Notes under the pieces: generated by a model
What the model was told of the DNA's origin: nothing
The model's input: only the letters and a program-made list of their open reading frames with translations
Databases searched by the model: none
Program-made: the position numbers and the translations under genes
In this document: positions 51,516-60,374 of the stretch, in pieces
Numbering within the stretch: the first letter of the stretch is position 1
Layout of the letters: each line of letters opens with the position of its first letter
Source: Burkholderiaceae bacterium
GTDB taxonomy: Bacteria > Pseudomonadota > Gammaproteobacteria > Burkholderiales > Burkholderiaceae_C
NCBI GenBank assembly: GCA_024235955.1
Contig: JACKLJ010000001.1
Span: forward strand, 496,001-560,000
Length of the DNA stretch: 64,000 nt
Direction: 5' to 3'

Positions 51516-51836
51516 ATGAGAAAGTCACCGAAGTTTTCCCCCGAGATGCGCGAGCGCGCCGTGCGCATGGTTCAAGAGCACCGCAGCGAGCATCCGTCGC
51601 AGTGGGCAGCCATCGAGTCCATTGCCGCCAAGGTCGGCTGCGTGCCGCAGACCTTGCACATCTGGGTCAAGCAGCACGAGATTGACGCAGGCCAGCGCGA
51701 TGGTGTGTCCACGGCCGAGGCCCAACGTATCAAGGAACTCGAACGCGAGAACCGCGAACTGCGCAAAGCCAATGAGATCCTGAAGCTGGCCAGTGCGTTT
51801 TTCGCCCAGGCGGAGCTCGACCGCCGATTGAAGTGA
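51516..51836 (+). CDS. IS3-family transposase OrfA
   Basis: 106 aa. It has a helix-turn-helix (FSPEMRERAVRMVQEH, ESIAAKVGCVPQTLHIW) and a C-terminal leucine-zipper coiled coil (IKELERENRELRKANEIL), the standard OrfA layout for binding the IS ends. It starts 24 bp inside the left repeat. It overlaps orfB by four bases (GTGA). No A-rich slippery site is visible at the junction, so OrfAB production by frameshifting is uncertain. Confidence 0.92.
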   Translation: MRKSPKFSPEMRERAVRMVQEHRSEHPSQWAAIESIAAKVGCVPQTLHIWVKQHEIDAGQRDGVSTAEAQRIKELERENRELRKANEILKLASAFFAQAELDRRLK

Positions 51837-52741
51837 TGTACCGGCTCGTGGACGAACACCGCGAAGTCCACGGGGTCGAGCCGATGTGCAGAGTGCTGCA
51901 GATCGCCCCGTCGGCCTACCGTCGGCACGCCGCCCGGTTGCGAGACGCTCAGCTTTTGAGCGTCAGGGCCCAGCGCGATGCAGCGCTGATGCCCACCATC
52001 GAGCGCGTGTGGAACGACAACCTGCAGGTCTACGGTGCCGACAAGGTGTGGATGCAGATGAACCGCGAGGGGGCGGCCGTTGCGCGCTGTACGGTTGAAC
52101 GTCTGATGCGGCAACTGGGCTTGCAGGGCGTGCGCCGCGGCAAGGTGGTACGCACCACGGTCGGTGACCCCAAAGCACCGTGCCCGCTGGACAAGGTCAA
52201 CCGGCAATTCAAAGCCCAGCGGCCCAACCAGCTGTGGGTATCGGACTTCACCTACGTCTCGACCTGGCAGGGCTGGCTGTACGTGGCCTTCGTGGTGGAC
52301 GTGTTCGCACGGCGCATCGTGGGCTGGCGTGTGAGCACCTCAATGACCACGGACTTCGTCCTCGACGCGCTGGAGCAAGCGCTGTACGACCGACAGCCTG
52401 AGCGCGACAGCAGTCTGATTCATCACTCTGATCGCGGGTCGCAATACGTTTCGATTCGCTACTCGGAGCGCCTGGCCGAGGCTGGCGTGGAGCCATCTGT
52501 GGGCAGCAAGGGCGACAGCTACGACAACGCACTGGCCGAGACGATCAACGGTCTGTACAAGGCTGAGGTGATTCACCGGCGCACCTGGAAGACCCGCGAG
52601 GCCGTCGAGCTTGCCACACTGACCTGGGTCTCCTGGTACAACAATCACCGCTTGATGGGACCACTGGGCTACATTCCGCCGGCCGAGGCTGAGGCAAACT
52701 ACTACCGCCAACTCGCCGAGCAATCGACTGTGCCAGCCTGA
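51833..52741 (+). CDS. IS3-family transposase OrfB (DDE integrase core)
   Basis: 302 aa. The rve integrase domain carries the DDE triad: D in WVSDFTYVSTW, D in IHHSDRGSQYVS and E in DNALAETINGLYK. The frame is intact, so the element may still move. The start is GTG 51833 or ATG 51836, both overlapping the orfA stop. Confidence 0.93.
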   Translation: MMYRLVDEHREVHGVEPMCRVLQIAPSAYRRHAARLRDAQLLSVRAQRDAALMPTIERVWNDNLQVYGADKVWMQMNREGAAVARCTVERLMRQLGLQGVRRGKVVRTTVGDPKAPCPLDKVNRQFKAQRPNQLWVSDFTYVSTWQGWLYVAFVVDVFARRIVGWRVSTSMTTDFVLDALEQALYDRQPERDSSLIHHSDRGSQYVSIRYSERLAEAGVEPSVGSKGDSYDNALAETINGLYKAEVIHRRTWKTREAVELATLTWVSWYNNHRLMGPLGYIPPAEAEANYYRQLAEQSTVPA

Positions 52742-52783
52742 GCACTTAAACCAACCAGCCTCCGCAATTCCCGGGGCGGTTCA

Positions 52784-53152
52784 CTGCGCGGAAGGCAGTG
52801 CGTCTACAGTGGCGCCATGATCCATCCTGCCCCCGCGTCACTCACCCTCAACGGTACTCGCTAGCGCGGCAGGCAATCGCGCCACATGGGCCTACCGTGC
52901 CGATTCACCAACGGGTTTGTGGCGATGAATCGATCGAGCGGCTCTCCGTTAATTTCGTACAGCATCTAGTTCCGACGAAGGAACCGGATGAAGGCGCAAG
53001 CCACTGCGAATTGCTAACGAGGGATTAGCTTTGGTGAACGTCTGAAGCCGCCAAGGTTTTGAAAAAATTGCTTGTTCCGTGTGAAGTACCTCTTGATACT
53101 GATTGCAACGCTCCCCACATGGCGCAGATCACCACAAACCACAAGGAGCACA
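52784..53152. other. 369-bp region between IS3 and the CBASS operon
   Basis: No gene could be supported. An AT-rich stretch (about 53055-53105) lies upstream of capV and probably holds its promoter, though no consensus pair is convincing. A frame starting at a TTG 27 codons before the chosen capV start would add a hydrophobic stretch, but it lacks a ribosome binding site. Confidence 0.4.
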
Positions 53153-54262
53153 GTGGAGGAGACGAAGCCCTTTAGGGTCCTATGCCTGGATGGCGGCGGC
53201 ATGCGCGGCGCTTACCAAACCGCCTACCTGGCCACCTTTGCCGAGCGCATCAGTGAAAAGCTGAAGTTGCAAGGCCCTCTCGACGTTGGATCGGCGTTCG
53301 ACCTCGTCGTCGGCACGAGCACGGGCGGAATCGTGGCCTGCGGGCTTGCGGCCGGCGTGCCGCTGACGCAAATGCAAGGGCTCTATGCCAAGGCGGGGAA
53401 GAAAATCTTCCCGCTTCAGTGGGTTCGACCTCTGCCAATCCTCGGCAAGCTCGTTCGCGCGTTCGGTATTGGCACCATCTGCGGAGACCGGGCGCTGCGC
53501 AAGACGCTGACCGACACGCTGGGCAACCGCACCATCGGATCGGTCTACGATGATCGCAAGATTGCCTTGGCGGTACCAGCGCTCGATTTGGCCCGCCACG
53601 CGGCGGTCGTCTTCAAGTCTCAACACCTGAAGCGCCTAAATGGGCGTGACAACAAGCGCAGCCTGGTCGATGTGTGCATGGCCACCAGCGCGGCGCCGAT
53701 CCTGCGCTCGATGGCACGCCTGCAGGAGCCAGGTGGCTCCGGTGCGACTGCAACTTATGTCGATGGCGGTCTCTGGGCGAACAACCCCGGTCTGATCGGC
53801 ATGATGGAGGCGACCGAGATCCTGAAGGATCGTGGCGAGGACCGCCCTATCCACCTCTTCATGCTTGGAACGCTACCTTCCCAGGGTGGCGAGGAAATCC
53901 ACTGGTGGCGGCATCGCGCCGCCTGGGGCTGGGGCTTCGGGCTCAAGGCCATCTCGGCAAGCCTGAACGCGCAAGCCGTTGGATACGACTACCTCACCAG
54001 CAAGATGGCCGAGATGCGCGGCGATGGCAGCTTCGCCTATCGACTTCCGGCCCAGTGCCCGTCCAACGAGTTGCGCGACTACCTGACCAATATGGACGAC
54101 GCCCGGAAGAAGGTGCTCAACGCCCTGACCCGACAGGCGATCTCGGACGTCGATTTCGCATTCGCCTCGGCGGTAACCGAGATGCAGGAATTTCGTTCCA
54201 CCCTGGCCACCGCCAGACCTCACCCATCGGCCACCAACAAGGAGCAGAACAACAATGGCTGA
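53153..54262 (+). CDS. capV: CBASS effector: patatin-like phospholipase CapV
   Basis: 369 aa from a GTG with AAGGAG at 53142-53147. The oxyanion loop is DGGGMRG (residues 13-19), the nucleophile elbow is GTSTG with Ser56, and the dyad Asp is in DGGLWANNP (about 204). CapV is activated by the cyclic nucleotide made by the neighbouring enzyme and then degrades membrane phospholipids, killing the infected cell. It overlaps the CD-NTase gene by 8 bp. Confidence 0.93.
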   Translation: MEETKPFRVLCLDGGGMRGAYQTAYLATFAERISEKLKLQGPLDVGSAFDLVVGTSTGGIVACGLAAGVPLTQMQGLYAKAGKKIFPLQWVRPLPILGKLVRAFGIGTICGDRALRKTLTDTLGNRTIGSVYDDRKIALAVPALDLARHAAVVFKSQHLKRLNGRDNKRSLVDVCMATSAAPILRSMARLQEPGGSGATATYVDGGLWANNPGLIGMMEATEILKDRGEDRPIHLFMLGTLPSQGGEEIHWWRHRAAWGWGFGLKAISASLNAQAVGYDYLTSKMAEMRGDGSFAYRLPAQCPSNELRDYLTNMDDARKKVLNALTRQAISDVDFAFASAVTEMQEFRSTLATARPHPSATNKEQNNNG

Positions 54263-55298
54263 CATCGACTGCCACAGCGAGATGACGAACTTCCATCGGG
54301 ACAATGTCACGCTCTCGAACAAGCAACAAGGTGAGATGCGCACGCGCCGAGACGCGGGGCGCACGCGCCTGGAGAACGGCCTCAACGAAGCCAAGAAGCC
54401 TCAACCCAAGGAGATCCGGTCGCAGGGGTCATACCAGATGCGCACCATGGTACAGGACGATGACAACGACTACGACATTGACGACGGGGCCTACTTCGCA
54501 TCTGACGATCTCAAGGATGACGCGGGCGTTGCGCTGACGCCGAAAGCTGCGCGCCAGCGGGTGTGTGATGCGCTAGTGTGGGATGGCCGCCTCAAGCAGG
54601 AGGCCACCGTCAAGCGCAACTGCGTCCGCCAAGTTTACGCTGCAGGCTATCACATCGACATCCCGGTGTACCGCATCGTCACCACCAAAGACGAGAACAA
54701 CGATCCGGTGGAACACTACGAACTGGCAAGCGGTGATGAGTGGATACGCTCCGACGCACGGGCGGTGACCCGCTGGTTCAACGGCCTGGTGGGCGAATTG
54801 AACGCTGGCGAGTCGGACGGCAGCCAGATGCGGCGCGTCACCAAATTGACCAAGAAGTTCGCGCGCCGTCCGGGCTGGAAGGACGAGACGACCAGCGGGA
54901 TCTGCATCACCAAACTCGTCGTCGACCATTTTCAGTACAGCGCCGATCGCGATGACAAGGCGCTGCGCGAAACGTGGAAGGCCATCGACAAGAAGCTTCA
55001 GAAATCGACCGAGATCGACCACCCCGTGCTCGCCACCAAACTGGCGCAATCGGGTGACGCGGCCGTCACCTTTTTCCGTACCTGCTTGAGCGATGCGCTC
55101 AAGACGCTGGAGGTGCTGGACACGTCCGATTGCACCCGCAAGAAGGCACGGGAAGCGTGGGACGACGTGTTCGACACCGGCTTCTTCAGCATGCAGCCAG
55201 ACAACAAAGACGACGGCGGGGACGGCAAAGGCTCAGCCATGTCAGTCACGTCGGTCGAGACCGCCCGGCGCAACGATGGTGGCGGGAGGTTCGGCTGA
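54255..55298 (+). CDS. CBASS CD-NTase (cGAS/DncV-like nucleotidyltransferase)
   Basis: 347 aa. The GS of the nucleotide-binding loop (GSYQMRT, residues 58-64) is followed by the metal-binding Asp pair in DYDIDDG (D74, D76) and a third Asp in HIDIPVYR (D135). These match the CD-NTase active site. It makes a cyclic di- or trinucleotide on infection that activates CapV. Clade and product cannot be settled by eye. Its C-terminal tail ends RRNDGGGRFG, a Gly-terminating tail that Cap2 could conjugate to a target, as known for type II CBASS. Confidence 0.92.
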   Translation: MADIDCHSEMTNFHRDNVTLSNKQQGEMRTRRDAGRTRLENGLNEAKKPQPKEIRSQGSYQMRTMVQDDDNDYDIDDGAYFASDDLKDDAGVALTPKAARQRVCDALVWDGRLKQEATVKRNCVRQVYAAGYHIDIPVYRIVTTKDENNDPVEHYELASGDEWIRSDARAVTRWFNGLVGELNAGESDGSQMRRVTKLTKKFARRPGWKDETTSGICITKLVVDHFQYSADRDDKALRETWKAIDKKLQKSTEIDHPVLATKLAQSGDAAVTFFRTCLSDALKTLEVLDTSDCTRKKAREAWDDVFDTGFFSMQPDNKDDGGDGKGSAMSVTSVETARRNDGGGRFG

Positions 55299-57004
55299 GG
55301 ACCGAGGCAGAACGCGCACTGACCGCGGGTGAGATCGAAGCTGGCCTCGAGCAGCAACGCCCGGGCCAGTGGCAGCGTCTAACGGCGGCCGAGTTGGACA
55401 AGCTCCAAGGGGGATTCGATGCTGGCTGGCGGGTGAACATCCCCGCTGGCTCGCTCGAACTGAAAACGGCCGACCACCTGGTGCTGGCCGTCGACGCTGC
55501 GTTCCCCAACTCGCAGCCCCGAATCTTCGCGCCCGCCGCGGGCAGCGACTACATCTGGCCGCACGTCGAGCCGGCCGGGCTGCTGTGCTTGCGGTCCAGC
55601 AGGAACTCCGCGCCGATTGCAGACCGGGTGCAGACGCATCTTCGCGATGCGGAGGAACTCCTCAACTTTCCGGAACCCAAGCGGCGCGAGGAGTTCGAGC
55701 GGGAATTCACGGCCTATTGGTCGCATCGGGCCACGAACAGCGCTGACCAGGCTCGCGTGTGGAGCCTCGTTACCCCGGGCGGTGTCACGCGCGAGGTGGC
55801 TTACTTTTTCGATGCAAAGTCCAATCGCTACGTCATCGCCGATGACAAGGACGCGCTCAAGCGCTGGCTTCGCAACACGGGCGCTAACCCTGGCGACAAG
55901 CAGATCTACCCGACCTGGCTGTTCCGCCTTTCGCAGCCGTGGACGCCACGCGAGTTTCCGGAAACCGGCGACGAAATCACCAAGTTGCTCCCGCAAGACA
56001 TCGTCCGAAAATGCCTGGAGCCTGGGCTGTTGTCGCCGTTCCTTTTCGAGGTCGACACTAAGACCGGCACGGCCTTCGCGGCAGTGGTGCTGCGGGGCGC
56101 CGAGCGGCGTGATGTGATGAAGGGTTTTCGGCACATGTCGAAGGTGCCTGCTGCGCATATCGTCGGCTCCTACGCGAAACGGCCGGTCGAGCGCTGCAAA
56201 GTCGCACGTGTCGACGGGGCATGGGTTCACGGTCGTGATCACCCTTCGAGCTATGCGTCGGTCAAGAACCGTAAGGTGGCCATCGTCGGCTGCGGAGCCA
56301 TCGGTGCGGCGGTGGCGCGCCTTCTCGCCCAAGCGGGAGTGGGCGAACAGATCTTCGTCGACGCCGACAGCCTGTCGACGGCTAACGTTTCTCGACATCC
56401 GCTGGGCATGTTCCACGTCAGCCTCAACAAGGCCTCGGCGCTGAAAGAGCACCTGCGGCGGGAGTTTCCTCACCTGACGTTTGAACACGCGTTTAGAAAT
56501 CGTGTCGAATGGCTCAGTTCCAAGGACCTTGATCAGTTGGCCAGCGCCGACTTGATCATTTCGGCGGGCATCGACTTCGACGGTGAGGCTGCGCTAGACC
56601 ATTGGCGACGACGCCTAGCACGCCCCCCGGCTCACCTCAGCACCTGGACCGAGGCCTATGCAGCCGCAGGGCATGCCGTTTTGCTCTACGGCCAAGCGTC
56701 GATCCTGGCGGGGTTTGACGGCGAGGAGCGGCCGAACTTCCGGTTGACGGATTGGCCGGATGAATCCGGGGCACTCATCGTGGAGGCTGGGTGCGGCAAC
56801 AGCTTTCAGCCGCATGGCGTGATCGATTTGCACCCTACGGTAGGGATGGCGGCCGGGTTGGCACTCGATACGCTGCTGGACAAGGTGCCTGCCTCGTGTC
56901 GCCGCGTGTGGATGGGCGACCCCGCAGTGGTAGAAGCCAACGGCGGCATACTACGAGAGACCTTCACCGACCAGCTGACGGTGCGCGAATTTGTCTGGCC
57001 ATGA
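55295..57004 (+). CDS. cap2: CBASS Cap2: fused E2-like and E1-like conjugating enzyme
   Basis: 569 aa. The E2-like N-terminal domain has a candidate catalytic Cys in EPAGLLCLRSS (about C98). The ThiF/E1 domain begins VAIVGCGAIGAAVARLLAQA (about residue 328) and includes VDADSLSTANVSRHPLG. Cap2 links the C-terminus of the CD-NTase to a target and primes it. No ATG or GTG fits the start: a CTG at 55295 overlaps the upstream stop (CTGA) and has GGGAGG five bases ahead. The nearest upstream alternative is a TTG far inside the CD-NTase gene. Confidence 0.88.
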   Translation: MRTEAERALTAGEIEAGLEQQRPGQWQRLTAAELDKLQGGFDAGWRVNIPAGSLELKTADHLVLAVDAAFPNSQPRIFAPAAGSDYIWPHVEPAGLLCLRSSRNSAPIADRVQTHLRDAEELLNFPEPKRREEFEREFTAYWSHRATNSADQARVWSLVTPGGVTREVAYFFDAKSNRYVIADDKDALKRWLRNTGANPGDKQIYPTWLFRLSQPWTPREFPETGDEITKLLPQDIVRKCLEPGLLSPFLFEVDTKTGTAFAAVVLRGAERRDVMKGFRHMSKVPAAHIVGSYAKRPVERCKVARVDGAWVHGRDHPSSYASVKNRKVAIVGCGAIGAAVARLLAQAGVGEQIFVDADSLSTANVSRHPLGMFHVSLNKASALKEHLRREFPHLTFEHAFRNRVEWLSSKDLDQLASADLIISAGIDFDGEAALDHWRRRLARPPAHLSTWTEAYAAAGHAVLLYGQASILAGFDGEERPNFRLTDWPDESGALIVEAGCGNSFQPHGVIDLHPTVGMAAGLALDTLLDKVPASCRRVWMGDPAVVEANGGILRETFTDQLTVREFVWP

Positions 57005-57522
57005 TCTGTTTGTTTGCAAAGCCGATGCCCAAGCACTCGATCGTCGGGCATCTCGCCGACACCTCTCAAGCCCTTTCGATTTCCCGACTGGCCTTGCAAC
57101 ACGTCAGCCGACACCGTCAGTCCACCCCTTGGGCGACCGAGGCTGGCGGCCAGCTGTTCGGCACGCTCAATGCCGCACAGGTCTGCGTGACCGAGGCCTC
57201 CGGCCCGTATGCCGGCGACGAGCGCTCCAGGTATCGCTACCGATCCAACCCCGCTGCCGCCCAGCGCGCGATCGAAGACCGACACAAGCGAGGGCTACTG
57301 TACCTGGGCGAGTGGCACACGCACGCTGAAGACTACCCCAGCGCTTCGGGGCTCGACGACGACGCCATGCGCCGTCTGATCGCCAGTTCGCAGTTGAACA
57401 GCAACGCGCTGCTGATGATGATCGTGGGTCGGGCACGAAGCGCGGCAGGTCTCGCGGTGTGGAGCGTCTCCAGTGAGGCCGCTCGCCGATGGATTCTCAG
57501 CGCGAACCCGGAGGAAACCTGA
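57001..57522 (+). CDS. cap3: CBASS Cap3: JAMM/MPN isopeptidase
   Basis: 173 aa. The JAMM motif is complete: Glu48 region ATEAGGQLFG, then H106-x-H108-x7-S116-x2-D119 in EWHTHAEDYPSASGLD. Cap3 removes the CD-NTase from its conjugates and so limits activation. The ATG overlaps the cap2 stop (ATGA), which fixes the start. It closes the four-gene type II CBASS operon. Confidence 0.92.
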   Translation: MICLFAKPMPKHSIVGHLADTSQALSISRLALQHVSRHRQSTPWATEAGGQLFGTLNAAQVCVTEASGPYAGDERSRYRYRSNPAAAQRAIEDRHKRGLLYLGEWHTHAEDYPSASGLDDDAMRRLIASSQLNSNALLMMIVGRARSAAGLAVWSVSSEAARRWILSANPEET

Positions 57523-57523
57523 C

Positions 57524-57628
57524 ATGAGCATCGGCGTCGCGCTTGTCATCGCCATGCTTTGCCAACTCCTGAAGGATGCGCTGTTCAGACTGGGTTGCCC
57601 TGGCATAGTCGCACGGCTATTCGCCTGA
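57524..57628 (+). CDS. Possible 34-aa hydrophobic peptide downstream of cap3
   Basis: An ATG one base after the cap3 stop, with AGGAAAC upstream, opens a 34-codon frame beginning MSIGVALVIAMLCQLLKDAL. The N-terminal half could cross a membrane. It could be a small partner of CBASS or a chance frame. Evidence is position and ribosome binding site only. Confidence 0.3.
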   Translation: MSIGVALVIAMLCQLLKDALFRLGCPGIVARLFA

Positions 57629-57832
57629 CCGGGAACGACTGCTTTCGCGCGCTGCAGTCACTTACCGGTCAAACTCGAACGGCAGCAATCAGCCTATTCC
57701 TGCCGTTCAGTCAGAAAATTCGAGCGACAGGTCGTGGCCATTTGTTGACTGTTCAGGTCGGCCATCGCGGTGTTCATGAGCGCCAGAACTGGGGTGCACC
57801 AGTCACCAGATTCCGCAATGGTGGCCAACTGA

Positions 57833-57934
57833 GGGCGCCGTCTTCTGCTGGACCACACCACGCTTGAACGGGAGTTTGCGGACTACCGCTACACCAAGGA
57901 AAGCTGGCTATCGGAGGCAGCGGCTAGGCCTTAG
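57833..57934 (+). pseudogene. Possible 3' gene fragment left of IS66
   Basis: After a TGA the frame reads DHTTLEREFADYRYTKESWL and ends in a TAG whose last base is the first base of the IS66 target site. The amino-acid pattern looks protein-like but has no start, so it may be the tail of a lost gene. The rest of 57629-57833 shows nothing recognisable. Confidence 0.3.
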
Positions 57935-57941
57935 TCTTGGC
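57934..57941. repeat. Left 8-bp target-site duplication of IS66
   Basis: GTCTTGGC directly precedes the IS66 left end; the same 8 bp follow the right end at 60935-60942. IS66 elements make 8-bp duplications. Confidence 0.9.
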
Positions 57942-58002
57942 GTAAGCGAGGCCTCAAGGCCCTTGTTGCCGGGCCGAGGGGAGCAGGTCAGCATGTGTCC
58001 AT

Positions 58003-58398
58003 ATGCAAGACAGTGGACATACCCCTGAGTGGAACGGCCCGAAGGTTGAGCGCACCCTTCGCAACGGCAAGCACATCTATTTCTCAACCTTCAAGGCTTG
58101 GCTGGTCGAACAGGCCAGCAGACCGGGCGCATCGGTCGCGGGTCTGGCGCTGCGCAACGGCGTCAATGCCAATCTGCTGCGTCACTGGATGAAGCTGGGT
58201 CATTGGCAATCGGTCACCCCGACGCTGTTACCCGTGACTGTTCTCGCACAGCAGCCCTGTGCCGATGTGGTGGCGTCCACCCTTGCCCAACCCTCCACGG
58301 GGGCGGTGGAGATCGAACTGTGTGGCGCCGTCATCCGCCTGAGTGGTCAGGTCGATGCCGCGCAACTGACGACGGTACTGGCCGCGCTGCGCGCATGA
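58003..58398 (+). CDS. tnpA: IS66 accessory protein TnpA
   Basis: 131 aa. The N-terminal helix-turn-helix-like region (KAWLVEQASRPGASVAGLAL, NGVNANLLRHWMK) matches the DNA-binding TnpA of IS66 elements. The C-terminal part is more variable (IELCGAVIRLSGQVD). It is coupled to tnpB by a 4-bp overlap. Confidence 0.85.
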   Translation: MQDSGHTPEWNGPKVERTLRNGKHIYFSTFKAWLVEQASRPGASVAGLALRNGVNANLLRHWMKLGHWQSVTPTLLPVTVLAQQPCADVVASTLAQPSTGAVEIELCGAVIRLSGQVDAAQLTTVLAALRA

Positions 58399-58742
58399 TC
58401 GGCTTGCCAGCGAACACGCGGGTGTGGATCGTGGCCGGACACACCGACATGCGCAAGGGCTTCGATGGTCTGGCCGCGATGGTGCAGACCGCGCTGAGCG
58501 AGAACCCGTTCAGTGGCCACGTCTTCGTCTTCCGCGGCCGGCGCGGCGACATCCTCAAGGTGCTGTGGTTCGATGGCCAGGGCCTGCTGTTGCTCAGCAA
58601 GCGACTCGAACGCGGGCGCTTCGTCTGGCCCCAAGCCTCGGGCGGTGGCGTATCGCTGACACCGGCACAGTTGTCGATGCTGCTCGAAGGCATCGATTGG
58701 CGCATGCCAGCGCGCACGCATCGTCCGGAGCTGGCCGCGTAA
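58395..58742 (+). CDS. tnpB: IS66 accessory protein TnpB (Orf2 type)
   Basis: 115 aa. VWIVAGHTDMRKGFDGLA and HVFVFRGRRGDILKVLWFDG are the two highly conserved blocks of the IS66 Orf2 family. It is needed for IS66 transposition, with an unknown molecular role. The ATG overlaps the tnpA stop. Confidence 0.93.
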   Translation: MIGLPANTRVWIVAGHTDMRKGFDGLAAMVQTALSENPFSGHVFVFRGRRGDILKVLWFDGQGLLLLSKRLERGRFVWPQASGGGVSLTPAQLSMLLEGIDWRMPARTHRPELAA

Positions 58743-58802
58743 AGCTGGCGTTGCGGGTCATTCCCGATGGAGCCGGGCTGGGGGTGAGGCACACTCCAGG
58801 CC

Positions 58803-60374
58803 GTGTCGACGCCCACCCCATCACCTGCGAGCTACGAAGAATTGCTGCGCATCATCAAGGCGCGCGATAGCGAGGTGGCACTGCTCAAGCTGATGGTCGA
58901 CAAGCTCAAGTTGCAACTGCTGCGTCGCGTGCGCGCCGAGTTCGGCACCTCCAGTGAACAGTGGGCGGCACAGATACCTTTGATCGATGGCGACCAAGCC
59001 GCATTGAGCATGCGTGCCAAGGGTGTCCCGGTGCCGGCCCCCGCCAATGACGCGCAGATCGACCGCCGTCTGCCGGCGCATCTGCCGCGCGACGTCCAGG
59101 AACACCTGCCCCAGCTCAGCAACAGCCATCACGACGGTACGGGCCAACCCTGCGGCTGCACGGCCTGCGGTGCCCGGTTGCGCAAGATCGGGCAAGACGT
59201 CTCCGAGCAGCTGGAGTACGTGCCGGCACACTTCAAGGTGATCCGGCATGTGCGGCCCAAGCTGGTTTGCGTGGGCTGCCAGACGATCTTCCAGGCCAGC
59301 GCACCGGGCCGCCCGATTGCGCGTGGTGTGGCCGGCGCCGGCCTGTTGGCCCATGTGCTGGTCTCCAAGTATTGCGACCACTTGCCCTTGTACCGCCAAA
59401 GCGGCATCTACGCCCGCAGCGGCGTTGAGCTGGACCGCTCCACGCTGGCCGGCTGGGTCGATCAGGCCGATCAGTTGCTGGACCCGCTGGTGGCGGCGCT
59501 GGGGCGCTACACCTTGGCGGCGGCCAAGATCCACGCCGACGACACCCCCGTCCCGGTGCTGCAGCCCGGGCGGGGCAAGACCAAGACCGGACGCTTGTGG
59601 GTGTACGTCAGAGACGACCGCCCGATCGGTTCCAGCGAGCCTCCTGCAGCCTGGTACCAGTACACGCCGGACCGCAAGGGTGAACACCCACAGCGGCACC
59701 TGCGGCAATACCGGGGCATCCTGCAGGCAGACGCCTATGGCGGCTGGGGCAAGCTCTACGGATCAGGCCAGATCACCGAGGCCGCTTGCTGGGCGCACGC
59801 GCGCCGACCTTGGTGGGATCTGTACCTCAGCAGCGGTCGTGACGGCACGTCCATTGCAGCGCAAGCGCTCGGACGCATCGCCGAGCTGTATGCGATCGAA
59901 CGCGACATTCGGGGACAACCTCCCGATGTTCGGCAGGCCCAACGCCAGGCGCGGGCTGGCCCGCTGGCGCAGGAGATGCACGCCTGGCTGAGCCAACTGC
60001 TGGGGCGGGTGTCGGCCAAATCGGAATTGGCACAGGCCATCGGCTACAGCCTTGCGCGCTGGCAGGCCCTGACGCGCTATTGCGATGACGGCCGTATCGA
60101 GATGGACAACAACGCCGCCGAGCGGGCGCTGCGTGGGGTGGCCTTGGGGCGGGGCAACTACCTGTTCATGGGCTCGGACGCGGGCGGCGAGCGCGCGGCC
60201 GCAATCTACAGCCTGGTGCAGACCGCCAAGCTCAATGGGCTGGACCCCGAGGCCTACCTGCGTGAGGTGCTCGGCCGCATTGCCGAGCACCCCATCAACC
60301 GCATCGATGAGCTGTTGCCTTGGAACCTGATGCACACAGGGGTCAGCCCAACACAGCAGCGCCGGGCAGCATGA
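58803..60374 (+). CDS. tnpC: IS66 transposase TnpC (DDE)
   Basis: 523 aa from a GTG. An N-terminal leucine-zipper region (about 10-45) precedes a zinc-finger region (CGCTACGARLRKIG, CVGC) and the transposase core. The first Asp is in KIHADDTPVPVL, the second in ILQADAYGGWGKLY and the Glu in MDNNAAERALRGVALGRGN. A C-terminal IS66_C block follows. All parts are intact. The stop overlaps the passenger gene by 4 bp. Confidence 0.93.
   Translation: MSTPTPSPASYEELLRIIKARDSEVALLKLMVDKLKLQLLRRVRAEFGTSSEQWAAQIPLIDGDQAALSMRAKGVPVPAPANDAQIDRRLPAHLPRDVQEHLPQLSNSHHDGTGQPCGCTACGARLRKIGQDVSEQLEYVPAHFKVIRHVRPKLVCVGCQTIFQASAPGRPIARGVAGAGLLAHVLVSKYCDHLPLYRQSGIYARSGVELDRSTLAGWVDQADQLLDPLVAALGRYTLAAAKIHADDTPVPVLQPGRGKTKTGRLWVYVRDDRPIGSSEPPAAWYQYTPDRKGEHPQRHLRQYRGILQADAYGGWGKLYGSGQITEAACWAHARRPWWDLYLSSGRDGTSIAAQALGRIAELYAIERDIRGQPPDVRQAQRQARAGPLAQEMHAWLSQLLGRVSAKSELAQAIGYSLARWQALTRYCDDGRIEMDNNAAERALRGVALGRGNYLFMGSDAGGERAAAIYSLVQTAKLNGLDPEAYLREVLGRIAEHPINRIDELLPWNLMHTGVSPTQQRRAA

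Larger units (their letters stand above)
51465..52783 (+). mobile_element. IS3-family insertion sequence
   Basis: 1319 bp with 27-bp imperfect inverted repeats (24 of 27). The left end begins TGAACCGCCCCGGGTTTCGC at 51465; the right end is its complement with AATTG in place of TTTCG, ending at 52783. Two overlapping transposase genes fill it. The flanking triplets differ (AAC left, CTG right), so no target duplication is visible; the element may have taken part in a rearrangement. Confidence 0.88.

Noticed and set aside
51833..51840. Programmed -1 frameshift joining IS3 OrfA and OrfB
   Set aside because: No A6G-type slippery run at the junction; the GTGA/TGATG overlap suggests coupling instead.
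53072..53152. Longer CapV with an N-terminal hydrophobic segment
   Set aside because: The upstream TTG/GTG starts lack a ribosome binding site, while the GTG at 53153 has AAGGAG and gives the usual short N-terminus before the patatin motif.
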